From CALROG01 sp943369755 (lineage in GTDB: Bacteria > Pseudomonadota > Gammaproteobacteria > Burkholderiales > Burkholderiaceae_C), in assembly GCA_943369755.1 (NCBI GenBank), contig CALROG020000040.1, forward strand, positions 1-34,417: 34,417 nucleotides of DNA. Direction: 5' to 3'. Positions 1-8,103 of the stretch are shown here, piece by piece (position 1 is the stretch's first letter; the number at the start of each line of letters is the position of its first letter). The notes below the pieces were generated by a model. The model was given only the letters and a program-made list of their open reading frames with translations, was not told the origin of the DNA and did no database searches. The position numbers and the translations under genes are program-made.

Positions 1-154
1 CAGCGTGCGCCACAGCGAAACGCTGGAGCCCATGACGCTGTACCGCGCCCTGTACGGCGAGCACGGTTTGTGGGTGCGGCCTGCCGCAATGTTCAATGAA
101 ACGGTGGTAATTGAAGGCGCACGGCAGCCTCGTTTTACCCGTGTTTTTGAATAA
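1..154 (+). CDS. DUF1653 domain protein, C-terminal end only
   Basis: An open frame enters from the left edge (first full codon at base 2) and stops with TAA at 152-154, giving 50 residues. The readable part includes RHSETLEPM, LYGEHGLWVRPAAMF and a final PRF-type ending. This pattern is typical of the small DUF1653 family, whose members are often under 100 residues and have no firmly assigned function. The start lies outside the window. The stop codon sits at the edge of a dispersed repeat (149-207), so the last residues may have been shaped by it. The family call rests on motif resemblance only. Confidence 0.8.
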   Translation, partial: SVRHSETLEPMTLYRALYGEHGLWVRPAAMFNETVVIEGARQPRFTRVFE

Positions 155-207
155 AACCGCCTCTAGCCCGCATGCAGACTGCGGGAGCCACTATGAATTT
201 TGTAGCA
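149..207 (+). repeat. Dispersed ~57-bp repeat, copy A
   Basis: It contains the blocks AGCCCGCATGCAGA, GAGCCACTATGAA and TAGCAA, which recur in the same order at 33929-33986, and in reverse complement at 3874-3929, 12585-12638 and 15579-15636. This copy covers the stop codon of the upstream DUF1653 gene and the last codons and stop of the convergent purN (TAG at 191-193). Confidence 0.75.
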
Positions 208-772
208 ACTGGGCGATTGCACGCGGGTAAATCAGGTGCTCTTGGGTCAGCACGCGGGCACCCAGCGTAGCCGCCGTGTCGTCGGGCAACACCGGTACCG
301 CCGCCTGGGCGAGTATCGCCCCGTGGTCCAGCTCGGCGGTGACGCGGTGCACGCTGGCCCCGGCCAGCTTGCAACCCGCATCAATGGCCCGCTGGTGGGT
401 GTTCAAGCCGGTGAACGCGGGCAGCAGCGACGGATGGATGTTGACCAGCCGCCCCGCGTACCGCGCCACAAACCCGGGCGTGAGAATGCGCATGAAGCCG
501 GCCAGCACCACCAGCGCGGGCTGGCGTCTGTCAAGCACGCGCGCCAGCTCGTCGTCAAACGCCTCGCGGCTGGCAAAGCGTTTGTGGTCCACCACCTCGG
601 TGGCCACGAACAGCTCACGGGCCAGGCCCAGGCCTTGCGCGTCGGGGCGGTTGCTGATCACCGCCGCCACCTGGGCCCCATACAGCCGGCGCCAGTTGTC
701 GCGCTGGGCAGTGCGCACAATGGCGGCCATGTTGGAGCCACTACCCGAGATCAAAATCACGATGTTTTTCAT
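191..772 (-). CDS. purN: Phosphoribosylglycinamide formyltransferase PurN
   Basis: This 193-residue protein has the usual length for PurN, the cytosolic enzyme that transfers a formyl group from 10-formyl-tetrahydrofolate to GAR in purine synthesis. Visible signatures are the phosphate-binding N-terminus ISGSGSN (about residues 8-14), NIHPSLLPAFTG with candidate catalytic Asn111 and His113, and AELDHG with the third catalytic residue, Asp149. The start is the ATG at 772-770, just before KNIVILISG; the open frame extends 61 codons further upstream, but that part is antisense to the neighbouring yceH gene. Only 12 bases separate this start from the divergent yceH start. The stop codon lies inside a dispersed repeat (149-207), which supplies the last few residues. 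Confidence 0.95.
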   Translation of the reverse strand: MKNIVILISGSGSNMAAIVRTAQRDNWRRLYGAQVAAVISNRPDAQGLGLARELFVATEVVDHKRFASREAFDDELARVLDRRQPALVVLAGFMRILTPGFVARYAGRLVNIHPSLLPAFTGLNTHQRAIDAGCKLAGASVHRVTAELDHGAILAQAAVPVLPDDTAATLGARVLTQEHLIYPRAIAQLLQNS

Positions 773-784
773 TCGGACGGAATT

Positions 785-1462
785 ATGACTTTGCGCCCAC
801 TCACCCCCATTGAAGCGCGCGTGCTGGGCACGCTGATGGAAAAAGCCCGCACCGTGCCCGACAGCTACCCGCTGTCGCTCAACACCCTCACGCTGGGCTG
901 CAACCAAAAATCTAGCCGCGAGCCGCTGATGAGCCTGGCCGAGTCGCAGGTGCAAGAGGCGCTGGACTCACTCAAGCTGCTCAGCCTGGTGTTTGAATCC
1001 AGCGGCAGCCGGGTGCCACGCTATGAACACAACTTTCAGCGCGCGGTCGGCGTGCCCGAGCAGTCGGCCGTGCTGCTGGGCCTGCTGATGCTGCGCGGGC
1101 CGCAAACCGTTGGCGAGCTGCGCATCAACAGCGAGCGCTGGTACCGCTTCGCCGACATTTCCTCGGTGGACGCCTTCCTGGAAGAGCTGCAAGACCGCAG
1201 CCCGGAAAAAGGCGGCGCGCTGGTGGCCAAGCTGGCGCGCGCGCCCGGCGCACGCGAGCAGCGCTGGGCCCAGTTGCTGTGCGGCCCGGTAGACCTGAGC
1301 GCACCCGCCGCGCTGGCCAACGCCGACGGCGTTTCGCTGGACGACGCCAGACGCCTCGAAGCGCGCATCCGCAGCCTGGAAGACGAAGTCAGCGCGCTGC
1401 GTGCTTCACTGCAAAATGTTCTTGAACAGCTGGGCATGTCGCAACCCGGACACGACAAATAG
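785..1462 (+). CDS. yceH: YceH family (DUF480) winged-helix protein
   Basis: The 225-residue product begins MTLRPLTPIEARVLGTLMEK and continues PDSYPLSLNTLTLGCNQKS, the standard opening of the DUF480/YceH family, which folds as two winged-helix domains. A predicted coiled coil near the C-terminus (DARRLEARIRSLEDEVSALRASLQNVLEQL) is also a family trait. The cellular role is not established; DNA binding is a plausible inference from the fold. The ATG at 785 was chosen because it starts the family-conserved region; the frame is open upstream to 236 only because it runs antisense through purN. The gene is divergent from purN with a 12-base gap, so promoters of each must overlap the other's coding region. 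Confidence 0.9.
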   Translation: MTLRPLTPIEARVLGTLMEKARTVPDSYPLSLNTLTLGCNQKSSREPLMSLAESQVQEALDSLKLLSLVFESSGSRVPRYEHNFQRAVGVPEQSAVLLGLLMLRGPQTVGELRINSERWYRFADISSVDAFLEELQDRSPEKGGALVAKLARAPGAREQRWAQLLCGPVDLSAPAALANADGVSLDDARRLEARIRSLEDEVSALRASLQNVLEQLGMSQPGHDK

Positions 1463-1527
1463 AACGACCGTGCGTAAACTCGCACAGCCCCGCCCCTCGG
1501 AGCGCTCTGGACATACGGAAGACAACT

Positions 1528-2709
1528 ATGGATTTGGCATTTACCCCTGAAGAACAGAAGTTTCGCGAAGACATTCGCGCCTGGGTTGCGCAGAACCTGC
1601 CCAAGGACATTTCACACAAGGTTCACAACGCCCTGCACCTGAGCCGCGAAGACATGCAGCGCTGGGCCAAAATTCTTGGCAAAAAAGGCTGGCTGGGCCA
1701 CGGCTGGCCCAAGGAATTTGGCGGCCCGGGCTGGAACGCAATTCAAAAGCACTTGTTTGAAGAAGAATGCGCCCTGGCCGGCGCGCCCCGCGTGGTGCCC
1801 TTTGGCCCGGTGATGGTGGCCCCGGTGATCATGGCCTTTGGCAACCCCGAACAACAGCAGCGCTTTTTGCCCGGCATTGCCAGCGGCGAGGTGTGGTGGA
1901 GCCAGGGCTACAGCGAGCCCGGCTCGGGCTCCGACCTGGCCAGCCTGAAGACCCGTGCCGAACGCCAGGGCAGCAAATACATCGTCAATGGCCAGAAGAC
2001 CTGGACCACCCTGGGCCAGTACGGTGAATGGATTTTCTGCCTGGTGCGCACCAGCACCGAGGGCAAGCCGCAAACCGGCATCAGCTTTTTGCTGATCGAC
2101 ATGAAGAGCCCCGGCGTGACGGTGCGCCCGATCATCATGCTGGACGGCGGCCACGAGGTAAACGAGGTCTGGTTCGACAACGTCGAAGTGCCGGCCGAAA
2201 ACCTGATCGGCGAAGAAAACAAGGGCTGGACGTATGCCAAGCACCTGCTCAGCCACGAGCGCACCAACATCGCCGACGTGAACCGCGCCAAACGCGAGCT
2301 GGAGCGCTTGAAGCGCATTGCCAAGGCTGAAGGTGTTTACGAAGACACGCGCTTTCGCGACGAAATCGCCAAACTTGACGTGGAAGTGGTGGCACTGGAA
2401 ATGCTGGTGTTGCGCGTGCTCAGCGCGGAGAAATCAGGCAAGAACTCGCTCGACATCGCCGGCCTGCTGAAGATTCGCGGCAGTGAACTCCAGCAGCGCT
2501 ACAGCGAGCTGATGATGCTGGCCGCCGGCCCCTACAGCCTGCCCTTCATCAAGGAAGCCATGGAAGCCGGCTGGCAGGGCGACTTTCCCGGCGGTGCAAT
2601 TGGCAACGCCCCGCTGGCGGCTACTTTCTTCAACATGCGCAAGACCACCATCTACGGTGGCTCCAACGAAGTGCAACGCAACATCGTGGCCCAAACGGTC
2701 CTCGGCTAA
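1528..2709 (+). CDS. pimC: Acyl-CoA dehydrogenase, PimC-like large subunit
   Basis: This is a 393-residue FAD-dependent acyl-CoA dehydrogenase resembling the large subunit of pimeloyl-CoA dehydrogenase, which oxidises dicarboxylyl- or related acyl-CoAs to the enoyl-CoA. It has the N-terminal helical domain, the middle-domain segment GYSEPGSGSDLASL (residues 127-140), NGQKTWTT (154-161), and the C-terminal IYGGSNEVQRNI (375-386). The usual catalytic Glu of the YEG motif is Gly here; Glu244 in SHERT is a candidate base, as in acyl-CoA dehydrogenases using the helix-G position (inference). The start ATG at 1528 has a weak upstream GGAAG. The small-subunit gene follows after 35 bases, so the products probably form a hetero-oligomer. 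Substrate cannot be read from the sequence. Confidence 0.88.
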   Translation: MDLAFTPEEQKFREDIRAWVAQNLPKDISHKVHNALHLSREDMQRWAKILGKKGWLGHGWPKEFGGPGWNAIQKHLFEEECALAGAPRVVPFGPVMVAPVIMAFGNPEQQQRFLPGIASGEVWWSQGYSEPGSGSDLASLKTRAERQGSKYIVNGQKTWTTLGQYGEWIFCLVRTSTEGKPQTGISFLLIDMKSPGVTVRPIIMLDGGHEVNEVWFDNVEVPAENLIGEENKGWTYAKHLLSHERTNIADVNRAKRELERLKRIAKAEGVYEDTRFRDEIAKLDVEVVALEMLVLRVLSAEKSGKNSLDIAGLLKIRGSELQQRYSELMMLAAGPYSLPFIKEAMEAGWQGDFPGGAIGNAPLAATFFNMRKTTIYGGSNEVQRNIVAQTVLG

Positions 2710-2710
2710 G

Positions 2711-2736
2711 CCCTTCGGCAAGCTCAGAACGAACGG
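2711..2736 (+). repeat. 26-bp dispersed repeat, copy 1
   Basis: A 26-base element starting CCCTTCGGCAAGCTCAG and ending CGAACGG matches the element at 31685-31710 at 23 of 26 positions in the same orientation. It fills most of the pimC-pimD spacer. Its end runs directly into GGAG at 2735-2738, the Shine-Dalgarno of pimD. Confidence 0.75.
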
Positions 2737-2744
2737 AGATAAAT

Positions 2745-3860
2745 ATGGATTTCGATTTTTCTGAAGACCAGGAACAGCTGCGCGACGCGGTTCGCAAATG
2801 GGTCGACAAGGGCTACACCTTTGAGCGGCGCTACAAGGCGTCCAGGGCCGGCGGGTTTGACCGCGCGGCCTATGGCGAGATTGCTGAACTGGGCCTGTGC
2901 GGCCTGTATATCCCCGAGGCCGACGGCGGCCTGGGCATGGGCCCGGTCGAAGGCATGGTGGTGATGGAAGAGCTGGGCCGCGGCATCGTGCTCGAACCCT
3001 TTGCGCAGACGCTGATTGCCGGTGCCGTGCTCAGCGGCTATGCGCCACAGGCCGTCAAGGATGCCTGGCTTGGCAAAATTGCCGGCGGCGAGGCGCTGGT
3101 GGTGCTGGCCTGTCAGGAACGCAAGGCGCGCTACCGTCTTGATGTGTGTGACACCACGGCCAGCCAGACCGCCACAGGCTGGACGCTAACGGGAGCCAAA
3201 AGCCTGGTGCCCGCCGGTGACCAGGCCGACGCCTTTCTGGTGCCGGCCCAGGTCAACGGCAAGCTCGCGCTGTTCATTGTCGAACGCAGCGCCGCAGGCG
3301 TGGCCACGCAGGGCTACGGCACGCAGGACGGTGGCCGCGCTGCCGAAGTCACGCTTGGCAACGCCGCGGCAACGCTGGTCGCCGCAGACGGCCTGGCCGC
3401 GCTGGAACACGCGGTAGACATCGGCATTGCCGCCACCTGCGCCGAAGCCGTGGGCGTGATGGACAAGACCATGGCCATCACCGCCGAGTACATGAACACC
3501 CGCAAGCAGTTTGGCGTGCCAATCGCCAGCTTCCAGGCGCTGCGCCACCGCATGGCCGACCTGAAAATGCAGCAGGAGCTGGCCCGCTCGATGAGCTACT
3601 ACGCCAGCCTGAAGCTCAACGCCCCCGCCGACGAGCGCCGCCGCGCCATGGCGCGTGCCAAGTACCAACTGGGCGTGTCCATGCGCGCCATCGGCCAGCA
3701 GGCAGTGCAGCTGCACGGCGGCATTGCGGTGACCGACGAATACATCGTGAGCCACTACTTCAAGAAACTCACACAGCTGGAAATGACCTTTGGCGACACC
3801 CTGCACCAGCTTGGCGAGGTGTCGGCCAGAATGCAGGACACCGCCGGAGTTTTTGCCTAA
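2745..3860 (+). CDS. pimD: Acyl-CoA dehydrogenase, PimD-like small subunit
   Basis: The 371-residue protein matches the small subunit of pimeloyl-CoA dehydrogenase-type enzymes. It opens MDFDFSEDQEQLRDAVRKWV and contains the acyl-CoA dehydrogenase segment TRKQFGVPIASFQALRHRMAD (from residue 252) and QLHGGIAVTDEY (322-333). The usual catalytic Glu site near the C-terminus reads FGDT (349-352), with no Glu. Together with PimC it would form a two-gene acyl-CoA dehydrogenase unit for beta-oxidation of an acyl-CoA substrate. GGAG at 2735-2738 precedes the ATG by a normal distance. A dispersed repeat follows the stop codon. Assignment to pimeloyl-CoA specifically is by resemblance and not proven. 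Confidence 0.87.
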   Translation: MDFDFSEDQEQLRDAVRKWVDKGYTFERRYKASRAGGFDRAAYGEIAELGLCGLYIPEADGGLGMGPVEGMVVMEELGRGIVLEPFAQTLIAGAVLSGYAPQAVKDAWLGKIAGGEALVVLACQERKARYRLDVCDTTASQTATGWTLTGAKSLVPAGDQADAFLVPAQVNGKLALFIVERSAAGVATQGYGTQDGGRAAEVTLGNAAATLVAADGLAALEHAVDIGIAATCAEAVGVMDKTMAITAEYMNTRKQFGVPIASFQALRHRMADLKMQQELARSMSYYASLKLNAPADERRRAMARAKYQLGVSMRAIGQQAVQLHGGIAVTDEYIVSHYFKKLTQLEMTFGDTLHQLGEVSARMQDTAGVFA

Positions 3861-3873
3861 CGCTGGCCCCGGT

Positions 3874-3929
3874 TTGCTAAAAAATTAATAGCGGCTCGCG
3901 CAATACCGGCGCGGGCCGCAGCCGTTTTT
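3874..3929 (-). repeat. Dispersed ~57-bp repeat, copy E
   Basis: This intergenic copy lies between pimD and the lipase-like gene, in reverse orientation to copy A. It reads TTTGCTAAAAAATTAATAG, then CGGCTCGCGCAATACCGG and CGCGGGCCGCAGCC. It has two self-complementary segments: a GCTA...TAGC arm pair and CGCG...CGCG around ATACCGG. Confidence 0.75.
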
Positions 3930-3943
3930 GACAGGAGACAAGC

Positions 3944-5320
3944 ATGATGTTTCGCCGTTCCTTCCTGGCCCTGGGCGCGTCCGCCCTGATGCTCGCTGGC
4001 TGCACCAGCCTGACGCAGGCACCGCAGCTGCCTGCAATCGTGTTTGTGCACGGCAACGGTGACAGCGCCGCACTTTGGCAGACCACGCTGTGGCGGTTTG
4101 AGTCGAACGGCTGGCCACGCGAGCGGCTGCATGCCATTCACCACCCCTACCCGCTGGCGCGGGATGACGACACCAAGGAGCAGCCCGGGCGCAGTTCGAC
4201 CGCCGAACACATGGCGTACTTGAAGGCGGAAGTGGACAAGGTACTCAAGACCACCGGTGCCAGCAAGGTGGTGCTGATGGGCAACTCACGCGGCGGCAAC
4301 GCCATACGCAACTACATCCAGAACGGTGGCGGCGACAAGCTGGTCAGCCACGCCATCCTGGGCGGCACCCCCAACCACGGCGTCTGGTCGCTCAAGGGCT
4401 TTCGCGAGGCCAACGAATTTGCCGGCACCGGCCCGTTCCTCAGCGCCCTCAACGCGCCCAAGAACGCCGCGGGCGACGAAGTCAGCGGCCCGGTGCAGTG
4501 GCTGACCATCCGCTCGGACAGCAACGACAAATTCGCCCAGCCCGACGGCCTGTGGATCGGCATGGCGGGCAAACCGACCGGCGTGACGGCGGCCGGCCCG
4601 GAACTCAAGGGTGCCACCAATGTGGTGATTCCGCGCATCGACCACCGCGAAACCTCGTATTCACCGGCCGCGTTCGAGGCCGCCTATCGCTTTATCACCA
4701 ACCGGTCGCCGCGCACCCAGGGCATCGTGCCAGAGGCGGCACCGGTGCTTAACGGTCAGGTCAACGGCCTGGGCGTGAACCCGGCGGATCCGAAAACTGG
4801 CAACTTCAGCAACAACCTGCCGCTGGCCGGTGCCCAACTGGAGGTGTACGCCACCCACCCCGTGAGCGGCGAGCGCCTGGGTGCAGCGGTGCACCGAAAG
4901 ACAGTGGGCACCGACGGCGTCTGGGGCCCCTTCACCGCCCAGACTGGTAAGGCCTATGAATTTGTGGTCAGTGCCCCGGGCTACGCCACCACCCACATCT
5001 ACCGCAGCCCGTTTGCCCGCAGCAGCGCCCTGGTGCACCTGCGCCCTGAACGCATTGCCGATGCCGACCGCGACGCCCGCGCCCTGGTGAGCTTTGTGCG
5101 CCCGCGCGGGTACTTTGACCCGGCGCGCGACCAGATGAGCCTGGACGGCAAAACCCAGCTACCCGGCGTGCGGCCGGGCGCTGGCGACGCCAGCGCCAAA
5201 TTGAAGCTGGCCGACGCCGCAGCAAGAACTGTGGCGGGCGAATTCAACGGCGAACGGCTGGCCGGGCGCGCCTGGCCGCTGGCAGAGAACCGGATTTCGG
5301 TGCTTGAATTGAGCTACTAG
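3944..5320 (+). CDS. Secreted alpha/beta-hydrolase lipoprotein (lipase-like)
   Basis: A 458-residue protein begins with a lipoprotein signal peptide (RRSFLALGASALMLAGC; lipobox LAGC with Cys20), so it is probably membrane-anchored outside the cytoplasm. An alpha/beta-hydrolase core follows: VFVHGNGDS (about 33-41, oxyanion-hole region), the nucleophile elbow GNSRGG with Ser115, and RIDHRET with candidate catalytic His234; an Asp in SDSNDKF (191-197) is a likely third member. Residues from about 260 onward form a C-terminal beta-rich region (PLAGAQLEVY, GVWGPFTA, YEFVVSAPGY) resembling the accessory domain of some bacterial and archaeal lipases. AGGAGA at 3933-3938 supports the start. It follows the acyl-CoA dehydrogenase pair, which fits release of acyl groups for oxidation, but that link is inference. 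Confidence 0.85.
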   Translation: MMFRRSFLALGASALMLAGCTSLTQAPQLPAIVFVHGNGDSAALWQTTLWRFESNGWPRERLHAIHHPYPLARDDDTKEQPGRSSTAEHMAYLKAEVDKVLKTTGASKVVLMGNSRGGNAIRNYIQNGGGDKLVSHAILGGTPNHGVWSLKGFREANEFAGTGPFLSALNAPKNAAGDEVSGPVQWLTIRSDSNDKFAQPDGLWIGMAGKPTGVTAAGPELKGATNVVIPRIDHRETSYSPAAFEAAYRFITNRSPRTQGIVPEAAPVLNGQVNGLGVNPADPKTGNFSNNLPLAGAQLEVYATHPVSGERLGAAVHRKTVGTDGVWGPFTAQTGKAYEFVVSAPGYATTHIYRSPFARSSALVHLRPERIADADRDARALVSFVRPRGYFDPARDQMSLDGKTQLPGVRPGAGDASAKLKLADAAARTVAGEFNGERLAGRAWPLAENRISVLELSY

Positions 5321-5413
5321 GCTGCCAAATCCGTCACATCCGACCCGGCCAGTCATCTCAAAAATACGAAACGAAATGTTTCTGAACGGATAGTTCTGTC
5401 GTAAGATTCCTCC

Positions 5414-5442
5414 GCTGAAACCGGGCCGCTCGGGCCCTCAGC
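5414..5442 (+). promoter_or_regulatory. Two-tier stem-loop upstream of the DUF11 gene
   Basis: GCTGA (5414-5418) pairs with TCAGC (5438-5442), enclosing GGGCC (5423-5427) paired with GGCCC (5433-5437) around the loop GCTCG; a 4-base bulge separates the stems on the 5' side. It lies 24 bases before the ATG at 5467, in the likely 5' untranslated region, and has no following T-run, so it does not look like a terminator of the upstream lipase gene. Confidence 0.4.
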
Positions 5443-5466
5443 ACCGTTTGGGAAATCTTTTTGTCC

Positions 5467-8079
5467 ATGCCTCGCCTTTCGGCATTCTTTGTTCGTCTCA
5501 GTCTGACAGTGCGCATGGCGCTGGGCCTGCTGCTGCTGCTTGCAGGCGGCTGGGCGCAGGCCGTGCCGTCGGCGTGTACCGCGCTTTGGGGCATTGGAAA
5601 TCAAAATCTTCAATATTGGAACGGTACTGCCTGGACGGTAGCGGCCGGTACCGGCATCGCAACGGGGATCAACTCGCTGGGTGGTTACGAAGGCACAGGC
5701 GCGCTGTATTTCGTCAATCAAGTTACCTCACCGTCCACAATGCACAAGGCGACGTTCGATAACGCGGGCGGCACCATTACCTTTAGCGCAAGCTTGGGCA
5801 CAGTAGTCACGCCAACCGTTGGCCCATTGTTCGCGTACACCAATACCTTTTCTGTCCCTGTTCAGATTTCGAACACCAGCATCTTCTTCGTGGGGGGCAC
5901 TTTTGACCGTGACTCCATCAACCGGCGAATGATTGTTTTAGCGACGTTTGTAGTCGGGGCTACCACGGTGCCAACGACCAGTGGCGCTATCGGCGACCTG
6001 GCGATACTGGGGATGATGGATCCAGAGAACCCCGGCGCGACCTCCTGGACGGTGCTCTACGAAACACAGTCCGCGGGTTCGATCACTTATCCGGTTCTTG
6101 CCGGAAGTGGCGACATTTTTACAGACCAGCAGACGGGACAACTCTGGATTGTTACCAACTCCAACCCAAACCGTCTGCTGAAGGTCGACATTGATTTTTC
6201 AGGCCTGAACATCACGCGTGCGCAGGTCGTTGGCACTGCACTCGTCCAGTTTCCAGCGGCAACCAACCTTACCGGAGCACAGCAGGGCGTGGCTGTGGAC
6301 CCACTTTCTGGCCTTGTTTACCTGAGCACGTCACCCGGCGGTACCACTTACCAAGTGATTAGCCATACAGCAACGCCTGTAGTTGGTTCCGCTAGCTTCG
6401 TGGGCACTGGCGTAGCAGACGCCGGCAACTGCGTGGCACCGCCCGACCCGCCCACCATCACCAAGTCGTTCAGCCCGACCACGGCCACCACACCGGGCTT
6501 GTCGACGCTGACCATCACCATCAACAACCCAAACAAGGTGCCAATTTTCCTGACCAGCGCGCTGACTGACAATTTTCAGGCAGGCATGGCCGTGGCCCCT
6601 ACACCGTCGCTCGCGGGCTCTTGCTTCAGCAATGGCGCAGCCGCTACCCGGCCGACCAGCGCCACCATTACCGGCGTAGCCGGTGCAACCAGCGCGGCCA
6701 TCGCATCGGGCTCGATGATTCCGGGCGGCAACCCCAATGGGGGCAGTTGTTCATTCAGTGTGCAGGTATCCGCCACGGTGGCGGCGTTCTACAACAACAC
6801 CATTCCCGCCGGTAGCCTGACCACCACAGCTGGCAACAATGCGGCACAGGCCACATCCACCTTTCAGGTGAAAAGCCTCGCGCTGCCCAATGCGCCGACC
6901 GTCAGCAAGTCGTTCAACCCGACAACGGACACCTCCTCGCCAGCCGGGTCGACCACGCTCACCATTGTCATTAACAATCCGAATACCAGTTCCAGCACGC
7001 TGACCGTCAGGCTGCTGGACAACCTGCCCGCTAATATGCGGGTCCGCCCCCCGCAGACGACAACCGCCACCTGCTTCATTGACGGTCTTGCGACGACCCG
7101 CAGTGCGGCAACCACTATCACCGGCACGATCAATACGGGAACGGTCAGCGTTAACGTTGGCTCGGTCATTCCCGGGGGTACCATCGGGGGCAGTTGCAGT
7201 TTCAGCATAAAACTATCCCAGACAGTGGCGGCGTTCAGCCTGAACACCATCGGTGCGGGCAGCCTGACCATGGTGTCGGGCTCGAATGCGGCGTCAGCCA
7301 CCGCCAGCTATTACTTGCGCGCCTCGGATTTTTCAGTCACCAAGACGCAGCGTGAGGGCACCACCGGCGTCACCACCACGGCCCAGCTTGATGTGGCGTC
7401 TGGCCAGACCATTTCTTACATTCTCACCATTACCAACAACGGCGGAGTTTCCGGAACGCGAACCTTCACAGACACACTGCCGACACTCATAACGCCAACC
7501 ATATCCCTTGCAACCGTAACCTTCGGCGGGGCAACCAGTTGCGCGGCCACATCCGCGACCGTGGCCGGAGCCAAAAGAGTCAGCGGAACGGTCACCGGTG
7601 CGCCTATAGGTGGCGGCTGCCAAATTACCGTTGTGGCCAAAGCCAGTGTTACGGGGGTGGTAGGCACAGCCACGAACTCGGTAGGCATTTACACCGTTAC
7701 GGGGGCGCTGGATACCAGCACAACGGACAACACTGCAACTGTGGTGCTGGTCATCAAACCGGCGGCAAACCTCACCATTACCAAAAACGACGGCACAACA
7801 TCACTGGTCACCGGGTCTACCAACAACTACACCATCACGGTTGCCAATCTAGGGCCTTCGGCGGCCGGCGGTGCGGTTTTGAAGGACCCGCCTGCCACCG
7901 GGCTGAATTGCACCAACATCACCTGTAGCGTCGCCGGTGGTGCGGCATGCCCATTGCCAGCGCAGCTATTTGTAAGCGCCTTGCAATCAGGCACCGGCCT
8001 GACCATACCAACCTTCCCTTCAGGCAGCACAGTCACGTTCGTGCTGACCTGCGGCGTCACCGCGACTGGCTTGCCCTAG
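5467..8079 (+). CDS. Secreted DUF11-repeat protein
   Basis: An 870-residue exported protein with a signal peptide (hydrophobic core GLLLLLAGGW, probable cleavage after AQA near residue 32). Residues about 33-320 form a Gly/Thr-rich beta region with propeller-like phrases (GQLWIVTNSNPNRLLKVDID, GLVYLSTSPGGTTY). Four DUF11/Ig-like repeats follow, starting near residues 325 (ITKSFSPTT), 476 (VSKSFNPTT), 618 (FSVTKTQ) and 766 (LTITKNDG). The first two are close to each other at protein and DNA level, which suggests internal duplication. No sortase, PEP-CTERM or transmembrane anchor is seen at the end (TCGVTATGLP). The start was taken as the ATG at 5467 rather than the TTG two codons upstream. Base composition looks lower in GC than the flanks by eye. 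DUF11 proteins are generally surface or extracellular; the role is unknown. Confidence 0.85.
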   Translation: MPRLSAFFVRLSLTVRMALGLLLLLAGGWAQAVPSACTALWGIGNQNLQYWNGTAWTVAAGTGIATGINSLGGYEGTGALYFVNQVTSPSTMHKATFDNAGGTITFSASLGTVVTPTVGPLFAYTNTFSVPVQISNTSIFFVGGTFDRDSINRRMIVLATFVVGATTVPTTSGAIGDLAILGMMDPENPGATSWTVLYETQSAGSITYPVLAGSGDIFTDQQTGQLWIVTNSNPNRLLKVDIDFSGLNITRAQVVGTALVQFPAATNLTGAQQGVAVDPLSGLVYLSTSPGGTTYQVISHTATPVVGSASFVGTGVADAGNCVAPPDPPTITKSFSPTTATTPGLSTLTITINNPNKVPIFLTSALTDNFQAGMAVAPTPSLAGSCFSNGAAATRPTSATITGVAGATSAAIASGSMIPGGNPNGGSCSFSVQVSATVAAFYNNTIPAGSLTTTAGNNAAQATSTFQVKSLALPNAPTVSKSFNPTTDTSSPAGSTTLTIVINNPNTSSSTLTVRLLDNLPANMRVRPPQTTTATCFIDGLATTRSAATTITGTINTGTVSVNVGSVIPGGTIGGSCSFSIKLSQTVAAFSLNTIGAGSLTMVSGSNAASATASYYLRASDFSVTKTQREGTTGVTTTAQLDVASGQTISYILTITNNGGVSGTRTFTDTLPTLITPTISLATVTFGGATSCAATSATVAGAKRVSGTVTGAPIGGGCQITVVAKASVTGVVGTATNSVGIYTVTGALDTSTTDNTATVVLVIKPAANLTITKNDGTTSLVTGSTNNYTITVANLGPSAAGGAVLKDPPATGLNCTNITCSVAGGAACPLPAQLFVSALQSGTGLTIPTFPSGSTVTFVLTCGVTATGLP

Positions 8080-8103
8080 GGGTTGGTGCGCCTGAAATTT
8101 GCC

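Noticed and set aside
236..784. Long open frame continuing yceH upstream on the plus strand
   Set aside because: It is antisense to the well-supported purN gene; family-type YceH sequence begins only at 785.
1467..1483. GTGCG...CGCAC hairpin after yceH
   Set aside because: A five-base stem without a T-run is too weak to call.
5321..5466. Riboswitch (for example c-di-GMP) before the DUF11 gene
   Set aside because: The hairpin is real, but I see none of the conserved core motifs of known riboswitches.
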